Source: Heliocidaris erythrogramma | Lineage: Eukaryota; Echinodermata; Echinoidea; Camarodonta; Echinometridae | DNA: 64,000 bases | NCBI GenBank assembly: GCA_025617745.1 | Contig: CM046870.1 | Location: forward strand, 9,054,303 to 9,118,302 | Reading direction: 5' to 3' | Shown: positions 20,826 to 31,228 of the stretch, piece by piece | Numbering within the stretch: position 1 is the first letter of the stretch | Layout of the letters: each line of letters begins with the position of its first letter | Notes under the pieces: model-generated | Told to the model about the DNA's origin: nothing | The model's input: the letters and a program-made list of their open reading frames with translations, nothing else | Databases searched by the model: none | Translations under genes and position numbers: made by a program

Positions 20826-21561
20826 CAAGGAGGTTCAAACAGATGGAGTCTCAGGTAACGATAATTAATCCAAACACCTGGCAGATTATAAAGGATGTAC
20901 AATTGATTAATAAACTGCCTTGATTCTTTGACTTCGATGTCTGATGCCGCCAAAGTAAACGGGAAAGATTTAGAGATGTTTTGACATTTTAATGTTTACG
21001 ATGCGCAGTTAAATTCATAAATCGACAAACACAGAAAATGAATGTGCAGTTTTAATGTAAATCATTTTGATTCCATTCTGAAATTCCCCTACCTCAGGAT
21101 GAACAATTTCTTTGAGATATAGCCTTAAAAGTGTCACAAATGTATGCCTTTTTAAGGGCAATTTTAACACCTTTCCGGTTAATTCCGATTATTGAATTCC
21201 ATATATTACTGTCGTGAAAGGAAATATAGCAAACCAAAGTAGTGGGCACACGCGGCCAGTCAAGAAACTGTCATCGCAGTTCCGGTACTTTTTGCACTAA
21301 ATATTCGCTTGAACCCTGTTATATCATTCATGTGCACTTTTTCGAAGTTACATTTGGATCTGCGAAAACTAATTATCATTATAACAGAATATCCTCCATT
21401 GTACGTATCCATGGTTATGCAATAAAACGGAATTTGATTTCTTTCCTCGTTTGGAAGAATTTTTTCGGAGAGCGCATATTTGTCATGTTTGTTGTGGCGG
21501 CGGCGTCGAAGCTCACTTCAAATGGAAGCTGTTTGTTATGACTCCATCTGCTTGACCCTTG
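20826..21561. mobile_element. TIR element, copy 2 (uninterrupted)
   Basis: Begins CAAGGAGGTTCAAACAGATG and ends with a slightly decayed complement, CATCTGCTTGACCCTTG. It is 736 bp, in the opposite orientation to the copy at 2115-3131. It provides the empty site for the SINE nested in that copy. There is no transposase-length ORF. Confidence 0.82.
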
Positions 21562-22188
21562 CTCACACGTAACATTCGTAGGGTGTACCTGTAATTGAAA
21601 ATCTTGTTATCGTTATGTGTTAAATGTGACACAGATTTAAGGCTTTCTTCTCCTTGTGGTTTTGTTAAATTTTGTTAAATCAAATTAGAAGTAACTAGTC
21701 ATGTAATATATTTGTATTCCGTGTATAAAGATAATTCTAAAAGCACAAAGTGTAGATTAATGTACGGTACATCTTATTATTACGTTCGTTTCATATAGAT
21801 GGATTGTACAATGCATTATACATGTATATCACCAAGTATCGAATGAAAATATATCTTTGTACAAGTATAGAACCCTGAGAAGGACAAGAAGACGTTCTCA
21901 CAATATGTAGTAGTATCTTATTATGACTCTAAAGAAACTACTCTTAAAGACAATGGGCTTGTTTACAATTATGAACTATCATATTATGCTTTTTCCTGTA
22001 GCGCTGCTTACATTCAGCCTGCGAGAGTGGTTTCATCTCTCATTGTGTGTCCTAGCCCAAGAGGTGGCGCTGCACCTCTTTACAATACACAAAATTTGTT
22101 GTCATACTTTGACTAATTTCGAGTCACTTTTTTATCGTAAACTTGCTTTTCTTTTCTGAGACTACATACGGTGGCGTGATAGGCCTAT

Positions 22189-22452
22189 CACTATGAACAC
22201 GATGACAAAGAAAGCGGACAAAATATACAGCTCCTCATTTTACCCTCCACAATTGTTCTGGTAGATAAAAGAACATCCCTTCATTGTTATTATGTAAAAT
22301 AAGTAGAACAGGTGAATATACATGTGACACCTGTTCAACATATCTATATAATAGCAGTGAAGGGATGTTCTATTGTCTACCAGAGCAAGTGTGGAAAGTA
22401 CAATGAGGAACTGCATATTTTGTCCGCTTCTTTGTTCGCCATGTTCATAGTG
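22189..22452. mobile_element. Long-arm foldback MITE, copy 2
   Basis: Has the same hairpin architecture and internal sequence as 15854-16119 (CACTATGAACACGATGACAA ... CGCCATGTTCATAGTG). It is flanked by AGGCC-containing sequence on both sides, GATAGGCC on the left and TATAGGCC on the right. Confidence 0.88.
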
Positions 22453-23320
22453 TATAGGCCTCTTCAATTTCTAAGTTCGTTCCATCCCTTGTCTTTGTTT
22501 ATCTGATTCGCAATCCGATTTGTCAAGGACGGAAAATGATGAAAATGTTGAATAGATTCTTGCTTATATAGACTTTTTCTCATGTAAATAATTAGTGAAA
22601 GACGAAAAATTATGAAAATGATGAATAGATTCTTGCTTATTATAGACACATTTTCTCGTGTAAATAATGAATGAAACGCATACATATATTGACTACCTAG
22701 ATACATAAATTTGATACTGGTTAATTAAAATCAGTAATCATATATGTATTGCTGGAGCCTAATGTACACGGCTAAGAAGAAACGAACGGTGAAAAAGAAA
22801 TACATGTCTTTAATATTTAGCATTTTTGGATACATCATCCAATTTTTTTTTCTTCATAGAAGTTCCTTAATAAATACAAATGTATACGACGCAGCATAAT
22901 TATGTCCGATTTCAATTTTTCTTTCTTATACTAGAATTATTCTATAATGTTGTTTCATTTTTTATGGAGGGGATGATTTCCATACATATCATACACTCTT
23001 AGAAAAAATGGTGCTTATGGGGTACTCTTTAGCTCCAAACTGGTGCCGGATTGAAAAGGTGTCTACATGTTCTATTAAAAGGACCTTAGCCATTGAGCTT
23101 AGATTTCTCCACCTTTTGTTATGTGTATTAGTCTTTATCATAATCTGTAAATATTATTTAAACATGTCCACGATAATATCTATCTACATTCGTCATTTTC
23201 AAAATACTTTGGTTTGATACAAATTGTATAAATATGTTCTATTGCATGTTGTTATAATTTATTGATTTCAGTGACTAAAACTTAGAGGAAGATATACATA
23301 CATGGCCTCCCCGAACCCAC
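22453..23320. other. AT-rich non-coding interval
   Basis: The segment TGAAAATG(T/A)TGAATAGATTCTTGCTTAT is duplicated about 75 bp apart (22540 and 22616), a short imperfect tandem repeat. Nothing else is recognised. Confidence 0.4.
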
Positions 23321-23488
23321 CCTTACACACTCATCTCATCCCCCCCCCCCCCCCAACATATGAACACCCATGGATGCATCCAGTTCCTGTTTGCCTGTCC
23401 GTAATGAGTACATAAAAAGCAAACAAACAAAACAAAAAATATAACTAAAAAAAAACCGACAAAACAAAGACAACAAAGGAAAACAAAA

Positions 23489-23965
23489 TCAAAGAAACGC
23501 ATCAATCTGTTCCCATTTCCTTAAGTGCGCCCCCAATTTCCCGTTTTTGTTGGCTATCTTATATTCTTCGTCTCTGTGATCTTTTATCAAAGTAACCGTT
23601 TTCCGTAGAGATGGCAGCTCGCCTTGTTTTCTTGAAGAAAATGTGAAAATGTGTTTTACAAGAAAAATTACACAATTTATTAAATATATTCGTACAGTTT
23701 TACCCGATACTAGTAGTCCCATACAAATGGATTTCCAATCATTTATATTAATTTCTCTTAGATGTAGCTTTTTACTAATGTCCTGCCATAATTGTTTAAC
23801 TTTAGGACATTCTAAAAACAAATGTTGGTATGTTTCAACTTGATGTTTACAAAAGGAACATAGATTATACCTCAAACAGAAATTGCTTGTCGCCCTCTTC
23901 GAGTACAAAGTCAGTGGTTTCAACCGTCCTCCTGAATGAAAAGCATAAAACGATTTAAGATTCAA
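23489..23965 (-). pseudogene. LINE reverse-transcriptase C-terminal zinc-binding region
   Basis: The minus-strand frame contains LCSFCKHQVETYQHLFLEC, a C-x2-C-x8-H-x4-C pattern followed by VKQLWQDI. This is typical of the zinc-binding domain (zf-RVT) after the reverse transcriptase of several non-LTR clades. The preceding SFYAFHSGGRLKPLTLYSKR corresponds to the thumb/connection region. No catalytic RT domain is present upstream, so this is a 5'-truncated remnant. A C-run of 16 lies just downstream (23339-23354). Confidence 0.75.
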
Positions 23966-24331
23966 AATTTGAACAAAAAAAAATCATTTCCTTCTCGGAT
24001 AAATCAATTACTTTTCATTTCAATAAAATCAATTTCAATTATTCATATATCCCCACTCTAAAAGCTAACTCAAAGAGTCGAGGAGTGACTGTGGTGTTTT
24101 TTAAATGGCCGATTAACAAGCTTAAAATGCTGAATAAATTATGATCTTCGTAGTTTTAGAGACTTGTGTTTGCGTTTGGAACAAAAGACTCTTAAAGAAG
24201 AATAAACAGAAAATAGCCATGATCATATGCAAGAAATAAAATGGACGGGAGAATACTTTAGATGAGACTCGTTAATAAACTCATTGTTCCCCCTTTCTGC
24301 ATTCTTATTTTAGTAACTGCAAAGGTGAAAC

Positions 24332-24404
24332 TCAATGCCGGGCATCGAACCCGGGCCTTTGACTGTGTAGGCAAAATGCCTAAACCACTAGACCATGGAT
24401 GCAG
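24332..24404 (-). repeat. tRNA-like pseudogene or SINE head
   Basis: On the minus strand an A-box-like TGGTCTAGTGG and a B-box GGTTCGATGCC sit at tRNA spacing. The T-stem (CCGGG/CCCGG) pairs perfectly. The acceptor strands (GCATCCA and CATTGAG) do not pair and the anticodon stem is mismatched. This is therefore not a functional tRNA. No SINE body follows before the LINE tail at 24425. Confidence 0.6.
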
Positions 24405-24424
24405 GCTGTAGAGTAATTTTTCAA

Positions 24425-25625
24425 GTTCAAGTTCATTTTATTTACACTCGTCATAAAAATGCAATACAATAACAACATACTGACAAATACATAAACACAT
24501 CATAATGAATGACATACATCCATAATACAAGGTTAACAACAACGAGAAAAAAAAGAAAAAACAAACCTATTGGATATGAGAGTGATGGAGTGAACTAAAA
24601 AGGAAATAAAACCTTATGCTAGAGTTCATCCCTGAATAAGTGTTATTAATAATATTAAAATTTAAATGTCGTACTGTTTGGAGTATGTAAAAACAAGAAA
24701 ATGGGGGGGGGGGGGTAAAGATCCTCGAAAGTTATTGCACATAAGATTCAGTTAGGTGCATTTTATATTTTCTTTTAAAAACTTGTAGAGTTTTACTATT
24801 TTTTATGATTGTTGGTATAGAATTCCATATTTTTGGACCTTCAAAACAAAGTGATTTTTTCATTAGGGTTGTTTTGATAAGCGGGAGATTTAATGCATTT
24901 CTAGATTCATACTCATGGATTGACGCATTTAAATTGAAATACTTTAAAAGTGCACATGGTAATGTTTCATTTCTACACTTGTACATGAATATAGCCATAT
25001 GATATTTACAAATGTCAAATACATTGAGACATTTCAAATGATAAAATACTGGTTTAGTGTGAGCTCTGTAGTGAGAATTAGAAATTAATCGAATTGATTT
25101 CTTTTGTATTTTTAATATTCTGTTTAGGTTGGTTTCGCTTGTCATGGCCCAGACTTCAGCACAATAATACAAATGGGGAAGGATTAAAGTATTATACAAT
25201 GTTACCAAAGCACATTTGGGAAGAAATTTAACTTTAGTTAAGATTCCAGTATTTTTAGAAACCTTATTGCAAACGGCACCAGTGTGTTCATTCCATGAAA
25301 GTTTAGAATCCATTTCTATTCTGAGAAATTTATTCACTGATACACGTTTGAATTCATGATTATCTACCTGGAGTTTGATGGCGTTTAAATCTATTTTTTG
25401 TTTTGTAAATATCATAAAATTTGTTTTATTAACATTAAAAATCAATTTATTTAGAGAAAGCCATTGTAAAAGCTTACTTACTTCATTAATGAATTCTTGC
25501 TCTAAAATATGAATATTTTTGTGTGACATAAACACACTGGTGTCGTCTGCAAATAAAATATATTTTAATTTGTCAGATATATTACAAATGTCGTTTAAAG
25601 ATAGAATAAATAAGAGCCATAGGCT
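24425..25625 (-). mobile_element. 5'-truncated CR1/L2-like LINE
   Basis: Reading down the minus strand from 25625, the frame gives the end of the RT palm (YLFYLSLNDICNIS, then ILFADDTSVFMSH, where FADD is catalytic). The thumb and C-terminal region follow: LLQWLSLNKLIFNVNKTNFM, EMDSKLSWNEHTGAVCNKVS, ILPHLYYCAEVWA and FEGPKIWNSIPTIIKNS. The frame from FADD to the stop at 24732 is open (267 aa plus the start). A 3' UTR of about 300 bp ends in a TTCAAG repeat tail. Sequence upstream of the palm (endonuclease, fingers) is missing, the usual result of incomplete target-primed reverse transcription. Confidence 0.88.
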
Positions 25626-26091
25626 ACACCAGAGAAGAAATCAACAACACACAACGTCTGCAACCCTTTTTGGCATTTTTTTTTGTCGTTTCTTTTCTTT
25701 TACCATGTTTACGGGACATTAAAGTATTGAGCAATATCAATCCGCATACCTTACTAAATCCATTGTGGATTTATGAATCAGAACATATACTTTCCTTGCA
25801 ATATATACATATCCTTGCACAAAACTATATGGATACATATAGGTGTGAATCTTGACTTAGGTAGAAAAAAAAATTATGCAATTTTCCCAAGTAGATTTGT
25901 ACAGCTATGTATACTCATTCTTAATGAAAATCGAATTAACATACAGACATCGTTCGCAGAGGAAAACAGTGACGGTAGACAAAAATCAAACTCTATGCTT
26001 TAGCTCATTTATAACAATGAGTTTGGATCACCCTTTTGCCATCGTTTCCTTTCAGGACAGATTTAAATGAACACCTTGAATAGTAACCTAC
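25626..26091. other. Unassigned AT-rich interval
   Basis: Lies between the LINE and the isolated patatin-type exon. I searched it on the minus strand for a homologue of patatin exon 9, which should follow exon 8, and saw none. Confidence 0.4.
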
Positions 26092-26250
26092 CCTGGTAAA
26101 TACTCTTTTGACGTAGACTAGTAGTGTTTCGGCAATACCGCCAAGAAACTCACTGAGTGACTTGATATCACTCCTACCGCATCCCTCGAATTTCGATTGG
26201 ATGGGCACGCCCCGTCGCTCGGCGAAGAGTTGTAACTCCCGGTATGTGAT
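26092..26250 (-). CDS. Isolated paralogous copy of patatin-gene exon 8
   Basis: The minus strand encodes 53 residues beginning ITYRELQLFAERRGVPIQ and ending ETLLVYVKRVFTR. It aligns without gaps to exon 8 of the + strand patatin gene (38033-38191, ITFQELQTFAERRGVAIQ ... TLLVNVKRIFTT). By eye 33 of 53 residues match, and both exons are exactly 159 bp. The polypyrimidine tract and acceptor CCTCTCTCGTCAG and the donor AGG|GTAGGT are intact, and there is no stop. No other patatin exon was found on this strand. It could be a lone exon of a rearranged paralogue, or a duplicated exon. The second EF-hand helix and linker are what it would encode. Confidence 0.72.
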
Positions 26251-26299
26251 CTGACGAGAGAGGAAAATGGTGCATAGAATATTGATGTGATGAGATCAG

Positions 26300-26443
26300 G
26301 GTCCCGTTTCATAAAACTTGTTATCAGTAACAACTGCCACATTTATATGACAAATTTGCTCTCAGCCAATCAGATGCAAGGATATCAGTACCTTATAACA
26401 GTTGCAACTTGTTATTGATATAAAGTTTTATGGAACAGGGACC
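26300..26443. mobile_element. MITE of the CCCTGTTTCATAAAACTTGT family, copy 1
   Basis: The inverted ends are GGTCCCGTTTCATAAAACTT and AAGTTTTATGGAACAGGGACC (21-bp arms counted from 26443 inward, with one indel). The interior GCTCTCAGCCAATCAGATGC is shared in complement with copies at 37690-37828 and 52831-52968. Confidence 0.75.
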
Positions 26444-26447
26444 AATA

Positions 26448-26702
26448 CTACATTTGCCACTCTCCACCCAGGTGTTAAATGGGTACCCGGTAGGATGCGA
26501 AAGTTAATGTCGTTTGCTTAGCATGTGGCGCTTTATAGCGACTGGCTGGAATACTCCCCAGGGAGCGGATAAAGTGCACACATTGTGTGCGGGCATGTCA
26601 GAATCCAATGACCGGGGTAATAATATATCTGTAAAGCGCTTAGAAACACAACCATGTATTAGGCGCTATATAAAAGCGGAATATTATTATTATTATTATT
26701 AA
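26448..26702 (+). mobile_element. SINE body, head missing
   Basis: Begins at the conserved CTACATTTGCCACTCTCCAC block and continues AAATGGGTACCCGGTAGGAT, GACCGGGGTAATAATAT and GGCGCTATATAAAAGCGGAA. It ends in (ATT)n. No tRNA-like head is left of it, because the MITE abuts at 26443. It is the same family as 2459-2755 and 29320-29633. Confidence 0.8.
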
Positions 26703-26938
26703 TACTACAATAATATTTGAAAAGTTCTATTTAACATTTTAGGAGGGGGTATTTTTGCCGTATCAGGGACAAAAGATACTAAAACATATTTCATCTGTGA
26801 AAATATGATTAAAAGGATTAAATTATAGACCACGGTTACGGCAGTAAAAGACCAAGAAAACTTCTTTTTTTAAAACCACACTTAGCCATAGTAGTGTTCA
26901 AGAATGTTCTTATAACCAATCACATGGCAAATGTTTAA

Positions 26939-27870
26939 AGTAGAACACTGATGATTTTAAATATTGGCTTAATACTTATTATTGCATAGATGGCATAAAT
27001 TAAACAAGGTTATCCAAATTTAAAGCTTGGAAACATTTGAATTAATGATTATTATCAATTATAAAACGGTAAAATACAGCCCCCGATATAGCAGCTGAAA
27101 AGCTCCTTGAACGCTGCTGAGATGTGTGACGACACAAGAGGGGCGAGTCCTGTCTAAGCAGACGATGTCCCATAACATTATACACATTTTTCAGTGCCTG
27201 TTTTGTCATCTCCTCTTCACTTATTTCTCTTACTTGACTAGCGTCAGTCTTAATGTTAGTCTGTTGCCTCACTCTTAACTTCGTGTATGGTATTATTTTG
27301 ATGAAAAATGCAGCGTTAAAAAAATAAAGGAATCAGTCACTTGTAAACAAAATAAGACGCCATTGTATTTTCAGCTGCTTGCACCGCGGCATGTTCGGCG
27401 TTTCAAGAGGGAACGAATACCATCCAGCTATTATTCGCAGGGCTTTTCAATTTGAAAATGGGGTTTATTTCATTGATCATTGACCCTTCTCCTGTGTATT
27501 TACAATCAAACGGTTTTAGTTATCAGAATCAGTTCACTTTCCCTTTTCGAATGGTGTGAAATAAGGTCATGTTTAAATGTACCAAACTCTTTATAATTTG
27601 ATAAATAATTGCATTGCAATTACGTTCATTCATTATAGGACGTCGTCTGCTTAAGCAGGATCGATCCCTCGTATGACGACATCAAAACATCGCTATATTT
27701 CTGGCGAATCCTCGGATATTCCACATGCTGAGAAGAGCTTTTATTTATGTTGTTTTTATAATCATCATATACGCAGTTGACATAAAACTTATACGATTGC
27801 CATCTGTAAGCTTCCCAATTTCTAGTGATACATTAATTGCCATATTTGTGATTTTCTTGAGTGTTCTACT
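26939..27870. mobile_element. TTAA-type non-autonomous element, copy 2 (intact ends)
   Basis: The TIRs AGTAGAACACT and AGTGTTCTACT are perfect complements, each flanked by TTAA (26935-26938 and 27871-27874). TTAA duplication is the hallmark of piggyBac and Kolobok elements. The 932-bp interior is nearly identical to 11812-12743 and lacks a transposase. An internal inverted repeat built on GTCTAAGCAGACGATGTCC is present. Confidence 0.88.
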
Positions 27871-27878
27871 TTAATACT

Positions 27879-29160
27879 TGGCGTTAAGAAAAAAGGAAAC
27901 CCAACTTTCTGTAAATGGACTTTATATCTAACGGCGTTTTAATTTCATATCATATCAAAGAGTAATTCATTTGCTTTCCATTGGTAACTTATTCAGGTTT
28001 CCAGGGTCACGCATGAATGAACACCATTGTGCAAACTTCTAGTTGGTTCGCTTTCTTGTAAAACACAATAGGCATGGTTTGGGTTGAATTGCTTTGTTAA
28101 CTAGCTTGGTTGCTCTCCATGGCTATTCATTAGTAAGCAAATCACATAGTGACTAATTGTATTGCCTTAACGACGAGTCTTATAAACTTCACAAAGCATG
28201 GAACAAGTTGTTAGTTAATATAAACTTTGACCAAGAAGAAGGGAAATCTTCAAAGAGCACAGAAAACACATTCGTTTCTTCTGAGTGCTGCAGTCATCTT
28301 CCGCTGATTTTCAACAAAGAGCTGACTATTTCGAATATCAGCAAACTCAAATCTTCAAACACATGTATGAGTTTTAGGTTTTCCTTCTTTATGATCTTTG
28401 TCTTTGATTTGCAGTTCTTTATGATATTGCAATCATTCTGGTTTTCACTGGTTCTTTGGCATGCAACCTTGTTAAAATTCACCGAGACTGTCTTCTTTGA
28501 AAAACGATTCCTACATGAAAAAGGATTTACAAAGCAAAAATCCTGATTCCTAAAATCTCATTAACACAAATTTGAAAAAGAAAATCATCCATGATGAGAA
28601 TAAGCCAGTTCGGGGTTAGCGCATGGTACAAATGACCCCAAATATCCACAGATATTTTAGACATGGAGGGTCCCTTTATGTGCACTTCAGAAAAATAACT
28701 CTGGGAGTGATAGAGGTGCCTCATGAATAGCTTTTGTTTCCCCCTTTAAAAAGAATACTTCCACCTGGATATCATGGAATGCACCATTAGTGCATAATTG
28801 AATAATAATTACATGACATTCATGAGCACATATCGAATATTAGTGTCAGTGGGTTTTAGAATTTGGTACAGATGACCTTTATCTGCTCATGCTCAGATTG
28901 CAACTCCGAAATGGCTTATTGGAACACACCGGGCCATCTTAACATCGTGCCTATTGTGTTTTACAAGAAAGTGAACCAACTAGATTTTTACACAAAATTC
29001 TGAAGACAATGGTGTTCAGTGATGCATGACCCTGGAAACGTAAACAAGTGTCCATTGGAAAGAATATCAAAAATTATATGGTATGGATTTCATTGTCAGT
29101 AAACATGTAGTTCATTTACTGGAATTTTTCAAAGTTGGGTTTCCTTTTCTTAAACGCCCA
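27879..29160. mobile_element. Foldback element with arms of about 180-200 bp
   Basis: The left arm begins TTGGCGTTAAGAAAAAAGGA and the right arm ends TCCTTTTCTTAAACGCCCA. Further in, CTAGTTGGTTCGCTTTCTTG and TAAAACACAATAGGCATG on the left are complemented by CATGCCTATTGTG-like and AAGTGAACCAACTAG sequence on the right (about 28945-28990). It sits 5 bp from the TTAA element. The open frames within (28157-28546 +, 28527-28724 -) have no recognisable domains. Confidence 0.8.
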
Positions 29161-29319
29161 GTAGAAGGTCTACCACCAGCATTTGCATCCCTCCTCATCT
29201 CGTCATATCGTACTTTTCGTGTTAAAAAATGCAAATATATGGTGATGTACCGTATATGGAAATAAATGAACATCAAATCAAAATTAGCTGTCTTAAATGG
29301 TATTTGTCAGGAATAGTTG

Positions 29320-29633
29320 TTTCTCTTATAGCGCCTTACCCGTTAGAGTGTAACCGACCAAAGCGCTTACAGCATTATTACCCCGGTCACTGGATTCAGT
29401 TGCGATTCTGCACATTACATTGCACATTCAATCTCCACTCCTCTGGGGAGCATTCCAGCCAATCGCCTGTTTCCAAGCGCGCACGTGCTCGATCGCCTCC
29501 TCCTGGGTACCCATTTAACACCTGGGTGTAGATAAAATGCCTTGCTCAAGGGCATAAGTGCCGTGCCGGGGTTCGAACCCACGACCTTTGCATTCCCAGT
29601 CAAGTGATTGAACCACTCGACTACGACACAGGA
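29320..29633 (-). mobile_element. tRNA-derived SINE, minus strand
   Basis: Read on the minus strand, the head has TCGAGTGGTTCAATCACTTG and the B-box GGGTTCGAACCCCGG. The conserved body follows: ACACCCAGGTGTTAAATGGG, TACCCAGGAGGAGGC, GACCGGGGTAATAATGCTG and GCGCTATAAGAG. It is the longest SINE copy in the window, with the same family body as 26448-26702. Confidence 0.85.
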
Positions 29634-30363
29634 AGGTGATTGTTTCAGGGTATAGTTTTTAGGGGCTACCTGTCCGAGGTAGTTGCCCGGGTATTAACAT
29701 GGAAAGAATCGATGGATTATTCGCGAGAGCAAGTGGAGTGAGCGGACTAAAAAAAATATTAAGAAAAGAAAATCAAGACTTCTCGTAAAATCCTAAGAAA
29801 TATTTTGTACTCCCTCCCATCAAATGGTTTTTTTAATGATTATTTTTAACACAATTTCAAAGACTTTAGAGAAATCACCTGAAGGACAATTTTAATATAC
29901 GCTATTGTATTGCATATTGAAATCATGCTAGGATTACGTAATGTGTCTTTATAATGTTCGCACATTTCAAAATGTGATGAACAGGGCTATTGAAATTGGA
30001 GAAGGTTGATTTTTCGATAGTCTTTGCGCTCGTATTTTGTCTTGATTGAATTCTCTAAATAAAAAATGGACTACATTGATATCAGTGTATCCATGATTTT
30101 TCTTTCCAGAAATCGTTTTAAAAAAATAATAATGTGGAAGCGTTACAATGGTAGATGTATTTCAAATCCAAATGGCTTAATGGAGTATTCATTTAATACA
30201 AATGCATTCTATAATTCATGGACAAAATTTGGGGAAATGGTCCTTTCCTGAATATTTTTGCAAACTAGGTTTTCCCACACACTTTGCAGTTGTAAATGTT
30301 CTTCTCAGCAATGTCATCTCCTGCAGTGAGTTTGAAGAAAAGTGCACCTTCATCATTATAAAC
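29634..30363. other. Non-coding interval with a short minus-strand open stretch
   Basis: Mostly AT-rich. At 30265-30363 the minus strand reads NDEGALFFKLTAGDDIAEK and then NIYNCKVCGKT before a stop. It is protein-like but too short to assign. It is cut on its 5' side by the tandem tRNA-like insertion. Confidence 0.3.
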
Positions 30364-31228
30364 CACCCTATTATGTTGCCCCAAGATCCTCCAAGAGGAT
30401 CTTGGGTATTTGATTCTAGTTCGTCGTGACTTGGCCGTGAACCAGAATAGCCTGGTGGTTAAGTCGCTGCCCGGCAAGCAGTAGATGACAGGTTCGAATC
30501 CCGCTGGTTCCAATTTTTTCTGACTTGTGTTTTTCATTATAGATCGAGCATACGATCTTTAACACTGGGAGTAATATGCCGAAAAATTTGTTTACAAATT
30601 AAAAATTCCTCCCCAGTCAAGCTTCTTCGTTTACTAACCATTGTTCCACGGCGGACCGTTTGAATATTAATGAGTCAGAAAAAAGAGGATCTTGGGTATT
30701 TGATTCTAGTTCGTCGTGACTTGGCCGTGAACCAGAATAGCCTGGTGGTTAAGTCGCTGCCCGGCAAGCAGTAGATGACAGGTTCGAATCCCGCTGGTTC
30801 CAATTTTTTCTGACTTGTGTTTTTCATTATAGATCGAGCATACGATCTTTAACACTGGGAGTAATATGCCGAAAGATTTGTTTACAAATTAAAAATTCCT
30901 CCCCAGTCAAGCTTCTTCGTTTACTAACCATTGTTCCACGGCGGACCGTTTGAATATTAATGAGTCAGAAAGAAGAGGATCTTGGGTAATTTGATTCTAG
31001 TTCGTCGTGACTTGGCCGTGAACCAGAATAGCCTGGTGGTTAAGTCGCTGCCCGGCAAGCAGTAGATGACAGGTTCGAATCCCGCTGGTTCCAATTTTTT
31101 CTGACTTGTGTTTTTCATTATAGATCGAGCATACGATCTTTAACACTGGGAGTAATATGCCGAAAGATTTGTTTACAAATTAAAAATTCCTCCCCAGTCA
31201 AGCTTCTTCGTTTACTCACCCTATTATG
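30364..31228 (+). mobile_element. Triple tandem tRNA-like element with 12-bp target duplication
   Basis: The 841-bp insert (30376-31216) is flanked by the direct repeat CACCCTATTATG (30364-30375 and 31217-31228). It consists of nearly identical units of 290-291 bp: two full and a last one cut after CTTCGTTTACT. Each unit carries a 72-nt tRNA-like sequence (30439-30510, 30729-30800, 31020-31091) with perfect B-box GGTTCGAATCC, A-box-like TAGCCTGGTGG and a 7-bp acceptor stem GAACCAG/CTGGTTC. The anticodon-like loop CCGGCAA would place GGC (Ala) at 34-36, but position 33 is C rather than U. The T-stem has two mismatches, so these are tRNA-derived rather than functional genes. The first unit opens with a 12-bp perfect hairpin. 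Confidence 0.85.
30380..30406. repeat. Perfect 12-bp hairpin at the start of the tandem insertion
   Basis: CCCAAGATCCTC and GAGGATCTTGGG are exact complements separated by CAA. Only the second half, GAGGATCTTGGG, is present in units 2 and 3, so the first half is specific to the 5' end of the insertion. Confidence 0.85.

Noticed and set aside
24332..24404. Functional tRNA on the minus strand
   Set aside because: The acceptor stem cannot form and the anticodon stem is mismatched.
28157..28724. Frames of 129 and 65 codons inside the foldback element
   Set aside because: No known domain, start context or splice sites; listed only as interior of the element.
30439..31091. Three functional tRNA-Ala genes
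   Set aside because: U33 is missing, the T-stem is mismatched and the units are embedded in a tandem repeat with a target duplication; a tRNA-derived element explains them better.
30376..31216. CRISPR-like array (regular direct repeats)
   Set aside because: Units are 290 bp with no spacer diversity, in a eukaryotic context; it is a tandem transposable element.
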